Assembly (NCBI GenBank): GCA_002049795.1
Contig: MUKC01000002.1
Coordinates: forward strand, 1 to 45,649
DNA: 45,649 nt
From: Desulfobacca sp. 4484_104
Lineage (GTDB): Bacteria; Desulfobacterota; Desulfobaccia; Desulfobaccales; Desulfobaccaceae
Direction: 5' to 3'
The translations under genes were made by a program, and so were the position numbers. Below the pieces are notes generated by a model, which worked only from the letters and a program-made list of their open reading frames with translations, was not told the DNA's origin and searched no databases. Positions 45,647 to 45,649 of the stretch are shown here, one piece after another. The first letter of the stretch is position 1; each line of letters starts with the position of its first letter.

Positions 45647-45649
45647 TGG

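Overview
The window looks like the chromosome of an anaerobic bacterium of the Desulfobacterota (old Deltaproteobacteria), possibly near the Desulfobacca/Desulfobaccales branch. This is inferred from gene content, not from a marker phylogeny: two separate heterodisulfide-reductase-type (Hdr) electron-transfer loci, MvhD and MetV of the Wood-Ljungdahl methyl branch, formylmethanofuran-dehydrogenase-like (Fwd) proteins, and ferrous-iron uptake by FeoAB. No rRNA, tRNA, CRISPR array, prophage or complete insertion sequence was recognised by eye.

Layout. 1-9.5 kb is almost all minus strand: the start of an NlpC/P60 lipoprotein, metG, a RelE-type toxin-antitoxin pair, a YkgJ cysteine-cluster protein, a 6-phosphofructokinase, gpsA, gyrA and an orphan periplasmic amino-acid-binding protein. 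9.7-12.3 kb (plus) is a compact operon of an adenosine-specific-kinase homologue and a nucleotidyltransferase/sugar-kinase pair resembling MurU/AmgK of peptidoglycan recycling. 12.5-20.3 kb (plus) is the most unusual region: an FwdB-like protein, a cyclophilin, an FwdA-like protein, a multi-cluster Fe-S protein, HdrC, a double HdrA and a DUF3795 protein. 20.4-24.7 kb (minus) has a FecR gene split by an amber codon, small proteins, glgA and a NYN-domain protein. 25-34.7 kb (plus) has hrcA-grpE-dnaK, a lipoprotein with TPRs and a periplasmic-binding domain, a P1-family peptidase and feoA-feoB behind a strong promoter with a Fur-like palindrome. 35-42.3 kb (plus) is hdrC-hdrB-hdrA-mvhD-metV, followed by a truncated trmO. 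The window closes with guaB and a Ppx/GppA phosphatase (minus).

How the genes may work together. The second Hdr locus resembles the MetFV-HdrABC-MvhD complexes that couple methylene-tetrahydrofolate chemistry to flavin-based electron transfer; its HdrA carries a GltD/NfnB-like NAD(P)H module, but metF is not next to metV. The first Hdr locus has no HdrB. Instead it is joined to FwdA- and FwdB-like proteins whose catalytic residues appear to be gone (the amidohydrolase metal ligands in FwdA, the W/Mo cysteine in FwdB), although the FwdB Fe-S cysteines remain. I read this as a repurposed Fwd scaffold feeding or draining an Hdr electron pathway, and it is the best candidate here for an undescribed system.

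A second theme is damage. Three otherwise well-conserved genes (gpsA, the adenosine-specific-kinase homologue, and hdrA of the second locus) appear to lack a short internal segment; trmO has lost its 5' end next to a hairpin repeat; and the FecR gene has an in-frame TAG. These may be real decay or assembly faults; read mapping would tell which.
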